Shown: piece after piece, positions 23,283-37,100 of the stretch
How the letters are laid out: each line of letters begins with the position of its first letter
Numbering within the stretch: position 1 is the first letter of the stretch
NCBI GenBank assembly: GCA_002224055.1
Contig: AZLU01000075.1
Span: forward strand, 119,800-179,233
DNA: 59,434 nucleotides
Direction: 5' to 3'
From: Pezizomycotina sp. ARF18
Taxonomy: Eukaryota; Ascomycota
The notes under the pieces: model-generated
Told to the model about the DNA's origin: nothing
The model's input: only the letters and a program-made list of their open reading frames with translations
Databases searched by the model: none
Made by a program: the position numbers and the translations under genes

Positions 23283-26200
23283 CTAACGGTGCATTGCAAA
23301 CGCCTCCATATCATCAGCTCGTCGAGATGTTGGGAGAAGGCTGTGATTCGATCCGCCGACAGGGCCACCGCACTCCGGGCATCGTGCCGTCTGCATCGCC
23401 ATTCCGCACTCGCCGATCGTGTACTGCAAAGAATCCTCACATTAGCAATGGCGAGTTTGTGAAGTTTTGCACAAAGCCTTGTGTGACTATAACTCGAAGA
23501 GGGTTAATAGACTTACTGGATGACCTTGTTGGCAGTAATACCAGTGACCTTCGATAGTAATATACGTGTATTAGTAAAAGTGCCCAATGATGAGTAGATG
23601 TTACATACTGCTTCAGCTTCAGATGTTCTGCCAGTGCCAGCATAAGGAAATATTTCGTGATACTTGCATGATACTTGAAACTATACTACTTACCTGTTCC
23701 TGAGAATCCAGCGGCCATTGCTTGGTACACGGCCCTGCGTTCTTCGTCTGTAACAGTAGAGTAGAATTCTTTCTCTTGCAACGCCTTCCGTGCAGATTCA
23801 ACCTCCTTGGCTAAGTGTCCAGTAGTCCCAGGGTGATTTTTCATAGTAGACTCGCAGGCATCGAGACCTTGGAGTATTTCGCTGCGAAATTTCTCAGCTT
23901 CAGCAGGCTCTGAGAACCTTTCGTCATGTTTAAGACGCAGAATACTAAATCTTGCGACGTATATCCTGGCTTCTATTTCAGACGCGGGATGCGATCTTTT
24001 GATAGATTCGGCAATAACTTTTCCCCAGATCCAAGTACCGGAGCGACTGAGCGATGTATTCGAATTTCTAGTGCCTGCCGGACTTTTATTTTCTCTTCGT
24101 CGTCTCCACCTCTCAACGAGATTGCTTTCCGTTCTGCGTCTAAGAGCATATCGCGGTCACAAGCGATGGCCGTTTTGGCACGCAAGGCCAGGCACATGCC
24201 CTGCAACCAGAACTTAAACTGAACGGTCCCGGCAATGCCGCCCTCGGGAGGTCGGCGGTCTCAACCTGACCTCTTTGCTTGGCCGCAACAGCGAGATCGT
24301 AAACGCGATGGAAAGGCTGTTCGACTTCAGCGACCGAGCGTGTATACCGGTCGATACGGGTGATGAGACGATGGATATCCTGGTAACCGTCGAGCCCATC
24401 CCTATCGTAGTAAAATTTTATGTTAGTTAAGTGATTATAAGATCCCCTGCAAGACCTCATGGGGTGAAAGGTATTATGATCTGAGCAACTTACTTGACCG
24501 CCCTTGAAGGACGCGTCTCTTCTAGTCCCATTTCCGAGGCGCCGAGTTCTGATTCCAGTTCCAGGAAAGTCCTATGCGAATGCGTTATGAATTTCCTTGT
24601 TGCGATCTGGATTTGCGCGCGTTTCTGAATGTAACTATACCTGCGCACGTTAGAGATAGGCGTGCGACATGTCGGGCATCCGTTAACCTTGTCTATTCTG
24701 TGATCCCAGGCGTCTTTGCGTATTCCAACGATCTTACGTCCATCCTGGTCGAGGATATAGACGTCTCCAAGTTCCATGATTCCATCCAGGGTTTCAAAGG
24801 TGAAGAAGTGACCGCACGCCAACAATACGATCGGCGACTCGTCTAGGTCCAAGTCTCGATAGTTTTCGAACATGAGAAAATCTACCTGGCTGTCGAGAAC
24901 GTCTTGCGAGGCGCACTTCTGGCAGTATGAAACATCCGGACACTTCTCCCCACACAAGGAGGGGCACCTATGCAAACACAGCAGTACTTGTGTGCACCTC
25001 TCATTGCACGGCAAGACCTCGCACGGGCACGCGCATGGAAGTTCGCAGCGACCTTGGTGCACGCATCCAAAGCAACAAGGCTCGGCACATGGGCACAAGG
25101 TTCGCTACATTTCTTTGGACAGCGAGAATGACCGCACTCAATAACGCAAGGTTCCATGCAAACGCCGCACTCTGAGCCCTCTGCGGCGTGGCAGGGACGT
25201 CTGCAGCTATGATTACAATTGTTGAAAGGACGCTCGCATATCTTTTGGCAGGTGCCGTGGTCGACGATAGTTTTGTCCCCGTTCTTGGTTCGACACTGGT
25301 GGCATGGCTTTTTGCACTCGTGGCCACAGGTTGAGATCGGGAGACCGCACGGCTTATGGCATCTGTAGCTAGGACTGGCTACATCCGTGCAGCAAGTGGT
25401 CTTGACCGCATGGCCGCAGCCAGGAACGGTCTTCGTGACCTTAGCCGTACACTTGTAGTTCTCGATGTGCTGAGCCTGGTGGCAAGGCATTGTCTTGACG
25501 ACGTGTTGACATGGCAGAATGATGTTAAGTATGGGTTTCTGGCATTTACCGCACGGAGCTCCACAGGTGCTCGCAAGGATGAGTGCAGCCTACAAGTAAC
25601 TTGTTGCAAGGCTCATCGCACGGGACGAGGCCGTGAAGCGCTGGTGCATGGCACTTGCTATGGCATGTATGGCCGCAGTTCAGCCTCAAATTACACCGCT
25701 CATCGCAGCCTCCCTCAGGGGAAAAGATCGTGAAGTCTTCCGCGTTCTTGACAAAGATCTCTTTGTCCTTGTGGCGAGGACACTCGAGTTCTAGCTTCGG
25801 TCCGATGTTTTCCCCTTGCTCGAGAATTTGAACCACGTCCTCCCACATCTCGGAAGAGCCGGCCGTGTATGTCTGTGAATTTCCAATAATATACATACCA
25901 CGACGTGCGCGACTTTAAGACGGTTAGTGGCGATAGAAATGTAATGGTATGTTGTGACCGGTGGGTGTTGAACATACCTGAGGAGAACATTGATACGGTT
26001 TCTGGTTTTCAAGAAACCACAATTATTATTCCTGTTACTGCGAACGAGGGATACAATGATGATATCTGCTTCTTCGCCCTAATATTGTATCCTGTTAGTA
26101 TAAGCTACCAGATGGAAGATACTTCAAGCCTTAACAAGCCATATATATACCTGAAAATTGTCTACCGTCGCAAGCCTAATCGAGTGTGATAGCTTCGTCT

Positions 26201-29200
26201 TCCGGACGTTCGTGGGCGAAAGCAAGTGGTTGACATTTTCATCGGCCTTTGGGGACGGTAGCTCATCTGAGTCTTCGTTCATTAGCTGTTCATCGAGTAG
26301 TTCCTGATCCTTGTCGCCAACGACGACCTCGTATGACGAAGCCATCAACCGCTTGAAACGCAAAAGTTGCCCACGTAAGGCGTGATGATTGCAAGACCTT
26401 TCGTCCCCAAATTTCCCTGCCGTAGCAAATGCCGTGACAGAGCCATCACCATCTCCTGTTCGAACTTGTTTGTGTATGAAGTTTGAATGAGCTGCGACGG
26501 GTCGTTACCCTCGTTTCGGGTTGACGATGATCGAACCAGAATAGCCGCCGCCTCATTCCGGCAATAGGAGCGTAGCCAAGTACATCCGGATGGTCTTGTA
26601 ACGTAGGATAGAGTGTATACCGAACAAGCCTGGCGATGGACGGGTGCATGCGTCTCTGAATATTCAATGCGACCGTGGGGAATTTAAGACCATCTGCGCC
26701 AAATGTCGCTCTCGTGAGCCTCTCAAACAAGCTTACGTCTAGAGAGTAGCGCCGACCCTGGCGGCTCTCAATCGAGAGATCGTAATTGTTGGCTTTGGGC
26801 GTAACTGAAGGTGATCTCCGATGAGGATGACATGCTCCAGACTCGGAAGCAAGTTTGTCAAGGTATGGGCTTCCAATATCTCACCAGCTTCCTCGCTCAG
26901 CAGAACCTTTGCGTTTAGTGAACGTAGCAGATCGATGTTTTTGGCGAACCCAGATGTTGTTACGCCGATGACGTTGCAGTTGTCGAGCTGTCTCCGTTGG
27001 ACTTCGTGTTGCACTCTGTCTAGCTGCACAATGGTTGTGCTATGCTCGAATACTAGTCTTCGGAGGTCATCCTCCGACATTTCTTCGAGTTCCTCCAGCC
27101 AACGCTCCACGAGGAACCGCCTCTGCTCTGCGTATAACCTCCAAACGCTGGTGTCCTCGGCCGTAAGTGCATCAAAGTTAAAAGCCCTTATCTCGTAGGG
27201 GAGCCTCGGCGCGAACTTGTCGTGCAGCCAGGTTTCGATCGGTGAGCTGCGGCGCTCTGAGCTAACGCGCTCGAACCCGTCCTCGTCAACCGAGGAGTCG
27301 ATCTGATCGTGAATATGGGGTAATTGGTCTTCAAGAACTTCATCAAACCTTCCAGTGTATCTTGCCACCGCCGCTGAAATGTTTGCGCACGCCGTTGATG
27401 CTTCGTCCCGCTTTTCAAATAACTGAGCCCTCGTCTTGCGTCTTTCGTAATCTTCGTGCTTCGTAGGGTTTCCTTGGTGATTGTCAAGGCTGAGAGCACT
27501 GACCCTCTCCGATTTTGACCTCGTTCCGATTCTGATGATACTGCTTATTCCGCCGTCGAGAAGATCTTCGAGGAGCTGGTCGAGAGCATGGTTTGTAAAG
27601 CACCTGTAGCGGACGCGTTAGGCATCAGCGAGAAACGAGTCGATCGTTATAAATAGGAATATCGTGAGACCCATAACTTACACGCAAACGATCGGCCCAA
27701 GGCTGCGCATCGTGATTTTCGTGGATATTTTATTGGCAACAAGGACTTTAATCAGCTGTACACCGACGTACGATTTCCCGGTTCCTGGCGGACCTTGGAT
27801 CAGGGCCAACTCTTTGGAAAGTCCAGCGACAAGCGCTGCGCACTGTCCTTCATCCAGTGTAGTTCTCTCCTTCAGCGCGTTCAAATCAAACTGATCTGCC
27901 TTGCCTGGATAGAGATTAAGTGGCGCTCCTGCAGTACCTGGTTTTTGTAAGCATTGCAGATTGAACGAGAAGTCGGCTCTGCGAGCATACGTAGGTGGCG
28001 GTACCGTCGCTTCCTTGCCATCTGTTGAGGTATAAGGAACCTGCGGTAGACCTCCGGGACAAGCCATTGGTCGAATGGCATGGGCTCATCCCGAGCTGCG
28101 TTCTTTTGCAGACAACCTAGCACTGGCTTAAATGATGCCAGAAGGACCTTGGGGAACTCCACAAGATAGGACTGCACTCCACCTAGCCCACCCGTTTGGG
28201 TGTATTTACTGCTCGAAAGCTGCTCTCGCAGCCACGAGATTTCGTCGGCGGAGGCGGACTCCGGAAAGGCCAGCCTGATGACCGCGGAATCAGGGTCGCT
28301 GGCCAAGTCAGTCTCGTCCATGGGTCTATGGCCCGTTCCTCCTGTTGATCCGAGTTCGCTTCTGCTCTCCTGGGTTTCGCTGTAACGATGCGCTCCGAAA
28401 CTACCAGTAGTGTGCATCTTCGCACCTCATCGATGTAGCAAACCAACGCGCCTCTGTCGAATGAAAATGCTGTTTCCCACCATGCTCGCCTGTCCTCTTT
28501 CTTCTTGTTTTGGAGCATTTCGGCTGCGCAAAACCGACGCATATCTGAAGGCCCTTGAAAGGATGGAACGTCAGACCTTCGATGCGTACGTTCTGGTGAA
28601 CGAAAACCTTCGTTCCGCCGAGGGTAACCTTCTCAGCCAATTTCTACCCGCTTTCCTATTATCTTCATCAAGCTCTAGCAGGTTTCTGAGCGCGTCACGA
28701 ATCGGTCCAATGTTGTCTTCCCGGAGGAGACGAAATTGGGAATCTAGCAATCTGGCGGTCGGTACGTCCTCGAGGAAGTGTGGGGCATCAGGGTCCGCAA
28801 CTGGCAAGAATTCTGGTCGGTCGGATGTTGCGATTTCGTCCGCTGTTGGCAAAATTTGGATATGTTCGAAGGCGCTGTGATCGTTGTTATGCCGAGGCCA
28901 GTTGTCGAAAGTTTTCCAGGGAAATCCACATCCTGCGTGTAACGTTGATATGGAGCTTGCCCATCTGCTCCTGAACTCGTAGTCTTGGATTTCTTGGACT
29001 CGAGTTGAAGAGCTGCGGAGAGCATGTCCCCAACCTTCAGACGCTTACCAAGCGACAGAAGATCTCGCCTTACGTCAAGGTGGTTGTCGTCGTTGAAGAG
29101 TTCCGCGGATATCGCTAGTAGGTCAAGCCTTTCCGCGTATTCTTGGAATTCCTTCTTGACCAAAGCGCCGGTGTTTAGTCTTACTACGGACAAAATGGCG

Positions 29201-29859
29201 CTGGCTGTGTGCCCATACGCCGCCGCAAACTGATCATTGCTCTGTTGAGAATCCTGCACCATGGTTTCCAAGTGTCCCAGCACGCTATTGAAAAAGCCGA
29301 CCGCTCGTTCTCCGTCCCTGGGCCGTAAACGACGTTGAAGATTGTTCCCACGTCCTTTTCCATGACCATGAGGTCTGGAGTTCGCGATGCGCTAGTACCT
29401 CTAAGAATGGCACAGCGTGGCGGAGAAACGTCAGGCCTTGATTATCGTGAAGATGACTACCGTTGTAGCTCATCGGACTTTCGAGGATACGACGAATATG
29501 TTGGAGACCATTATCTCTCGCGAGCGCGTCGATGAGATTCTGGCTCTGCGTGGCATCCCCGGAGTTTAACTTTTCACGGCGTCTAGAAAGACTTGACGAC
29601 ATTGAAACGGCCGTAGTGGTCGTGGGGAACGCAAGAAGTGCATGCAATCCAGACTCACCTCTGCATTGCTGCCGGGCTGAGCCTGGGAGTGGTCTAGTTG
29701 CGAAGCATTTCGATATGCTTTTACGACTTCCGCCTCGTGAGAAAATTTGCAAGTATCGCCGTATTTACAACGACCATGTTGAGCGAAAAAGTGGCAAGGA
29801 CCCTTAGCACTAGCTGCTCTAGGCCTTGCTCTTCGGTGATGCTGGTCTTTGTTCGTCAT
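23283..29859 (-). CDS. ZNFX1-type SF1 helicase with CCCH, NFX1-type and RZ-type zinc fingers
   Basis: Predicted RNA helicase of the NFX1-type zinc-finger family (ZNFX1; Hrr1 in fission yeast), whose known members act in RNAi or antiviral sensing. The ATG at 29859 precedes a canonical C-x8-C-x5-C-x3-H finger (C22, C31, C37, H41). Next come a helical region, the family segment PHFLEDVPTARLLDSQFRLL (near 28760), Walker A GPPGTGKS (near 27775), EEAGEILEAH and LIGDHLQLRP (near 26830-26910), RRMHPSIARLVRY, and TVDNFQ joined across an intron to GEEADIIIVSLVRS. A long cysteine-rich NFX1-type array covers about 24880-25800, then a RING-like CGHFFT...CPTC region. The end holds an RZ finger: HWYYCQQGHP and YTIGECGMAMQTARCPEC, split by introns at 23549-23693 and 23424-23516. 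Several frame switches are needed. The last, after CPEC, restores GGSNHSL and the stop at 23283. Confidence 0.9.
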
Positions 29860-31127
29860 GATTCGAGAATACTAAGGAGCTAACATGAGATGGAGATTGT
29901 AGTTGACGGTAGGGTGTTTGTTTTGTTCAGAGTGGCAAATTATTAGAACACTCGAGATATAAATTTGAATATTTAAAAACTTACCCTACCTTGTGCCAGA
30001 GGCTTTACCGCAGCCAATAGGTCAAGGCAAGGCTATATCAAACTCCTGGGAGATGTTTGCTATACTGTCCAAAATAGCTTGTTCTGTTTTAATTACCTAT
30101 TTTTTTTATTTTTTATTTTTATTTTTTTCTTTTCTTTTAACTCTATGCAGTACAGTACATATAAGGATAGAAAAAGCGCGAAACCTGGAATGCTTGAAGA
30201 CTTGAGGGCAATGCTGAAGTACTATATCAATGGACAGCCTTTCCTACCCCTCCTTGAGTGATTCGCCGATAAAATACTGAAGTTTGCGCTGCAGCCTGCT
30301 ACGGGGTTCCGCAACCGATTGGGCGTTTATTGCAACCAGTCGTAGATCAAGGAAATGTTCGAGTACGTAGCTATATTATTATTCTGTCACGGTTTGGAGC
30401 TCTACTTGCGCTCTCACGGTTTGCTCTTAAGGCATCTATGTATGGAAGTAATGCACTGACAGTGTCATCAAGGTCGCGGCTTTGATAATTCTTGCCTAAA
30501 ACCTGACCCTAGGCGAGGAGTTCCAAAGGGAAGCCTTGTAGCCTTTTTCAAAAAGCAAACCGCGGATGCATGCAGAGACACGGATGTCTGAGTCATAAGT
30601 CTTTTTCTGTTTGTCTCGTCGTTCGCCGTTCGTCGTTCGTCAATAGTAGGGTAACTGGCGACGTGCATGAACCAAACAACAAGAAACAGGTGTCCCCCGC
30701 TATCCCCTCACTTTTGAAGCGGCCAAAGCGCAACAATAGGGACCCAAGGATTTCCTATCAAGTATTTGGTCAAAATTGGGGTCCGGCGTTTATCTCGCAC
30801 GGAAATACTGGAAGCTGAGGTGGGTGAAAAGCCTTGCGCGATTTATGTATCTGTGGATTTGCTGGGGATAGCGACCTGGGAAAGTATAGATGTTGCAATA
30901 AAATTACCCGCCTCAAGACACGCGATAGTTAATCAATACATCCTTCTTATAATTTTAAGATTTCTCTTGACCACTGGCATCTCATCGGCATAGTTCACTC
31001 ACCATACGCGTTTTCAGATATAGAAAACGGAGACAAACTAATCTTGAAGACGAAAACATACACACAAGATTTTGAAAAGGGGCAGAAGCCCGCGCAAGCC
31101 TGCTCGGTGGAAGCGGGAACGTCAGAA
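29860..31127. promoter_or_regulatory. Shared intergenic region of the divergent helicase pair
   Basis: The two helicase genes are transcribed away from each other from this 1.27 kb region, which should contain both promoters. A strongly T-rich tract occupies about 30097-30141. A CGTTCGTC-type microsatellite lies near 30618-30645, and a similar one in opposite orientation at 42835-42867. No other site can be named from sequence alone. Confidence 0.45.
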
Positions 31128-34100
31128 ATGAAAACTCTGTTGCGTAGTATTATCATCGACGGGCAATCTTTGACAGTCGAATCTGTTGAACGGATTTTAT
31201 CAACGCTATCCAGAGATACTACAGCCCTGGTTGAGTTTTGGGAAGATGATTACAGCCATGAACTCTTTATCTCGGGTTCGGAGAATACGGGCCACAGCTC
31301 ATAATGTTTCTCCAATTTATCCTAGACTTGACGACCACCAGGAAGTACTGGCGGCGAAAGTAGCCGCCGGCTTTCTTCAGCACATAATCGTTCCTCTAAT
31401 TAGATCCGACTTCGATGAAGTGTCCAATATGTGACGTCGTCGTGGACCTTTCGATAACAGTACTGCAACTATTCCGCGACCGAGTATCTTCATTTACCTC
31501 GACCATCGGGGAGTTGGTCTACGTGGCGGCCGAAAGAAGGTCCGTCGTGGAGCGCTTGGTTGCCAATGAGACCGGGCATGCGGTTGTTGAAGTTTGTCTT
31601 AGTGTGAATAGAATGAAGTTGGACTACACTCTGCGCATTTTACAGCCAGAGTCACTGCCATTGTGGACCGAAAAGCTTCTGGAGCTGACGACGCATTGCG
31701 ACCGACATCACTCAAGACCGAACGCGTACAATGCTCTGACCGAATTTGGACTAAAGTGGCCTACTTCGGTTGTGGGTATCTTGAACACGAAAGAACATCT
31801 GGAAACGACATGCCTGGCGGGCATTCTCCTTAAAGTGTTTCAAACTTTCCCCTGCAATGCATGTTGCACGTTTCTGAGAGGCAGAGAGCCTGGTATCGGA
31901 GGGGCCGATGGGATGAACTTCGTAGAAGAGACCGTGGTGCCAGACATAGGACCCTGGAGGATTCTCATGACCGGAGGGCTCTTGACGATATGGAAAAGCT
32001 GGCTTCAAGTGGTGCGTCATATCTGTAGTATTCCAACGAAACTGTTACGGAACCAAAAATGAGCAAACTCACTCACTATAAAATCTACACAGGGCTCTTA
32101 TCGGACGTGGAGCGAACATTAAAGGAGATAGCTAGTGGTGACTGGCGCGGAAGGTCGTCGTTATCGAACCCCTATGTCCACGATGCCCTTATTTTGCCAA
32201 TATACAAAGGGAAGTATGGCAGCAATGGGCGGATACTGTGGAACGTTTCGCTGGCCTTGGATATCTCTGGTACCATGGCCTCTCAAGTTGTGAAAGGTAA
32301 TGTGCCCTGCGACGGTTGACGATTCCGTACTTCTTTGTGTGGTGGCTGATCTAAGGGCTCGTAGTATGGTGCATCGGTGACCACAAGGAGGTGAGTTATT
32401 CGATTCTCTGCTAGAAATGCGAAGATAGAGGGATAGGTATCGATAATACTAATCTTTCATAATTGCGATCCTGCGTCTGTCATAACAGGTCAAAAAATAT
32501 TTCAAGATTATTGCGAAAAGCTTGAAAACACATTCGCGTGACTTCATCGAGGAGTGCAAAGGTCGCACCTTCCATGAAGATTCAGGCGTCTATGTTCCCG
32601 ACTTTCAGGGGAAGAGATCCTGGATACTCACGCTGAAGAGGGTTTGAAGGGTTGAACCGGATGAAGCCCTCTCATTACAATCAGGCGATGATAACGGGTA
32701 TAGATCTGATGTTGCTGATGGCGTCTATGTTCCCCGACTTTCAGGGAAGAGATCCTGGATACTCACGCTAAGAGGGTTTTGAAGGGTTTGAACGGATGAG
32801 CCCTCTCATTACATCAGGCGATGATAACGGGTATAGATCTTGATGTTGCTGCCCTCTCATTACATCAGGCGATGATAACGGGTATAGATCTGATGTTGCT
32901 GATGACAATTTGATTTCTATTCACATGAACAGCTACTCAAAGGGGTTTTAGGCAAACGTATGCTCTGTCGGAAAGCATTTCAAGGCGTTAGCCCTCGAGG
33001 GCTCCAACATTGAGGTTCCGTTTGAATTATCGAAGCCAGAAGCCTTCATCGTCACTCATCACGAGACGCCGGCATTTGTACAGGGACGCAGCGGCACCGG
33101 TAAAACTTCATGCCTAGTGTTTCGGCTATTCACTCGGTTCCTTGCCAGAAACACCCTGAATATTGAAAAACAGGTATCCGTTCCAGATTTCTGCGCGAAG
33201 TTCATCACTTCTCCCGTCCACTTTGTAACCCCTCTCTAACTCGATATGTGTTTCCGGCAGGTCTTCATTACCAAGTCGCCGTCCTTGCGAAAAAGATCAG
33301 GGACTATATCAACAGTCTTATTAAGTGCCGGCTCATTACGATCGAAGACGCTACACCTGACGACTACAAACATACTGTAGATTCCTTATCGGATATGAAA
33401 ATAGCGGATTTGCGAGACAGCAAGTTACCATTGGTCTGCACCTTTGAAGAACTTCTGTCTATCATCGAGAACACTATTCAGTTAGTTTTGAAACCTTCTG
33501 GTACCAGACAGTAGACTCTTTGCTAATTTATATCAGAGATTCCGAATGGACGCCAATTTCGCAAAGGTACAGAAGATCGAGCATTGGAATCTCCAATTTC
33601 CACCGCAGGTCAAGCAGTATTCAGAGCGATTTCGAAAGACCCATTTTTCATCGCCGATCCAGCAGTATCCAGAGCGATGCCTCCATCCCGAGACGGCCGT
33701 CCCGTGAGGTCGACTTTGAAACGTTCAAATACGATTACTGGCCTAGCTTACAGATGAGCGTCAGAATGGTTCCGGACGTTGTTTCTCTGAGATTCTTGGT
33801 GTCATCAAGGGTTCGAAACAGTCCATCGCGGAACTCAGGGACATGACACTTGAGGAATATCTTAGTAATAGCACGAGATTCTCTTCATTCTTCCAAGGTG
33901 AGGGCGATCGCTATGATGTATATCGCGCTTTTCAATCCTACGAGAACATCAAGAGGCGCTTCGGCGACTGGGATGGAATCGATAAAGCACGCGTGTTGCT
34001 CTCTAGCTTGCGCGAAAATCGTGTCATACGGAAGCAGGTACAGGACATTATTTCGGAGATCTACGTGGATGAGATCCAGGATATTAGGATGATCGAGATT

Positions 34101-37100
34101 TACATTCTATTCAATCTTGTGCGCAATCCGCTCGGGATCACCCTCGGTAAGTCCTGAAAGAGAATGTCTGAGGTTATTTGAATAGATGAACCCTAGTACT
34201 GTAAACTAACACGGCATACCACTCTGAAGCTGGAGATACGGCGCAGTGCATATCGAAAGACTCCACGTTCAGATTTCAGGATGTGAAGAGCACATTTTAC
34301 GAACATTTTCAACCATTCGCGACCTTCGGCAAAAATCGGAGTTCTGCCACGCCGACGCTTTTCCAACTTACAGAGAATTACCGTTCTCACCAGGGAATTT
34401 TGGGCCTTGCGTCGATAATGACGGAGTATCTTTGGAAATGTAAGGTTTTGAACACAGATTGTTTACTATGAGTTTCCTTGCTGACAAGGAAACAAGTGTT
34501 TCCTGAATCCGTCGATAAGATGCCGGTCGAAAAAGCTAAGTACGGGGGCCCGCTGCCAATGGTTCTCGGTAAGTATCTGATACGATCGCTACTTCGATGA
34601 TGTGTAAAGTTCTTTAGTTTCTCATGACTAATCCGGAGAGTAATTATAATCACAAGTGGACTTCGATGAATCCTACCTAAAGAGCATCTTCGAGGGATTC
34701 GAGGGAAGTGAGTCGAGCCGGGTTTTTGGAGCCGACCAAGTTGTCATTGTTCGGGATCCTGCAAGCGCGGAGGCAGCAAAAGCCCTAGTGGGGAAGAAGT
34801 CCTCACCCTCACGATAATGCAGAGCAAAGGATTGGAGTTTGAGGATGTTTTGTTATTTGAGTTTTTCAGTGATCCGGACTCTGAGGATGAAAGCGGATTT
34901 CGGCCCTTGCTAAAGGCCTTGGAGGCAATGATATCTCACTTGACAAAACTAGATATGCGGTAGGTCTTCAAACATTACTCACTTGTTTCCGTTCTTTAAA
35001 CCCCGCTAACGATTGTCTGATGGGCTACCTCAATACAGGGCTTATGTTCTCAGCTCAAGGTAAGTGGCAGTCCCACAATGAGCGCCATGGGCAATTTACC
35101 GGCCTGAAGTATTTCGCTACTAACCGCGGATCTATCGCGTGAAGAACCTATATGTCGCGATTACTCGCTGCCAATCGCGGCTTTGGATTTACGAAAAAGA
35201 CCGCAAAGCGATTGAGTCTTTCCTGGATGTTTGCCTTCGTACGGGATCCGAGTCGAACCCGCTGATCGAGATTATAAGCCCTGAAAGTCCCGACGTATGA
35301 ACTTCAGAACTCCACTTGTTTTTTCTTCTGATTACTTTACCACCTTACATATGTACGCTAACCCAGACAACTTTAGGCTCAAGTACGTTGGGCGGAAGTG
35401 TTCAAAAATGAAGCCAAAGAAGACCCGAAGCTGTGGAAACAAAGGGGCCATGAAATGCTCGCAAAATGCGAGTACAAGATTGTACAGTCTCCTTACTATC
35501 CGTAATCTTTCAACATCTGATCCGTTAGGTTTATACCAAAACCCACGAACTGACTCTATTCAATTGAACTAGGCGAAGATGTGCTTCCTAAAGGCTAAAT
35601 CAAAGCAAGGAGAAGCGCTGGCGGACGGATACATTGCCCGCGCCGACGTAAACCGTGAGTGGTCGACGAACAAACGTCAAGCGCAAAAGAGGCTTCGCGA
35701 TGCAGTAGGGTTTTCAGAGAAGCGGACGCATTAAGAGAAGCGCAAAGTCGCTCGAAGACTGGGGTTTCTACGAAGAGGCCGCCGGTAAGTATACCCACAT
35801 TGATCAATTTCAGATTCTTGAAATCCAAAATAATCTCTTTTTGTTAGAAACGTGGGTCGAGGCGGAGGATTTCAAGCGAGCGGCCGAGCTCTACGAGAAA
35901 CTTAGAGCGTTTAAAATAGCATCTGATCTATACCATCTGGCTAAGAAATATGACGACGCGGCCAATGCTCTCAAAAAGGCCAACTCTTTGAGAGTCTTTT
36001 GGGCTATATGAGCTTGTAGGTTATTTCCTATTGCTGCAACGGAATATGACCCCTCGGTCGAATATCGTATTACTACTTGGTATATGTCACTGAACAACCT
36101 AAAGAAACAAAGATCAGATGTCTCCTCGGCGTTATAATTCATTGAGTCGCCTATGCAAGATCCTGTGTGAAAAGGGTCAGCTCTCTCCAGACTTTGGCGT
36201 AATGCTGGTAAAGCGACCGAAACCGATGAAGAAAAGGAAAAGTTCTTCCGGGATAATGGATTGGATGACGACTTGGTGGAAATTTTGCTCAAGAGAGAAA
36301 AATTCGCAGATGCTTGGGAAATTTTGATCCGCAACGAGAAATTTGAAGAAGCATTGATTATTATTAGCCCTGCCGCCTTGATTGAGCTCAAATCCGAAAG
36401 AGAGGTTAAACAAGCCCTTCACTATAGTTTGGCAAAGATCGTTTTTAGCGACAATAGGAAACCAGTGAACTATAAGGATCTCGTCGGCTACGTTGGCTTC
36501 GAAAATCAACTCCTACCTCAATGGAAGACCGTGGATCATCCGCTTTATGAGTCCGTACTCAACAGTTGGGAAATAATGGTCGACCTTCTCCTTCACGGAC
36601 TGGAAAATCCAGGCAGCTGGAGTGTGGGCCGGGAGACAATCGAAGATATTATGGTTCGAGAGCTATTTGACCTTCTGGTAAGTAGATTGGAATCTCGATA
36701 GTCAGAGTCAGTATTTTGTTTGATCAACTTGAAGTATATCTAACGAAATATCGCGCTTTAGTGTTTCACAAAAACGTACTGCCTTCTCGAGTGGATAGAC
36801 AAAATTCCGACCTACCATTCGAGACACTACACTCGCAATGGAACTTGTGAAATCTTTGATTACGAACAATATGATAACAGCGCCTATGCAGATCCTCTTT
36901 GGGATACGACAAAGCTCTCTCGATCAGCTTGATCAGGATTCACTCTTCGAGGTTTTGTCATGGTCAGTATTCGACATGAGTGGTGAAGTAAAGGGCAACG
37001 ATATGATCCAAATGATGAAGTCTGAACTGGCAGTATCTGTCGTGGAGACTGCATTTACTGTCCTCGATACCGCCGATGAGCTCTACCAGGTGTCTAAGCC

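Noticed and set aside
25356-25733. 125-codon plus-strand open frame
   Set aside because: It is antisense to the cysteine-rich NFX1 array of the helicase, whose GC-rich codons open shadow frames.
28410-28880. 156-codon plus-strand open frame
   Set aside because: It is antisense to the conserved helicase segment PHFLEDVPTARLLDSQF; a shadow.
32585-32904. CRISPR-like or protein-repeat interpretation of the tandem copies
   Set aside because: Copies are contiguous without spacers, in a eukaryotic gene, and differ only by single-base length changes that destroy the frame.
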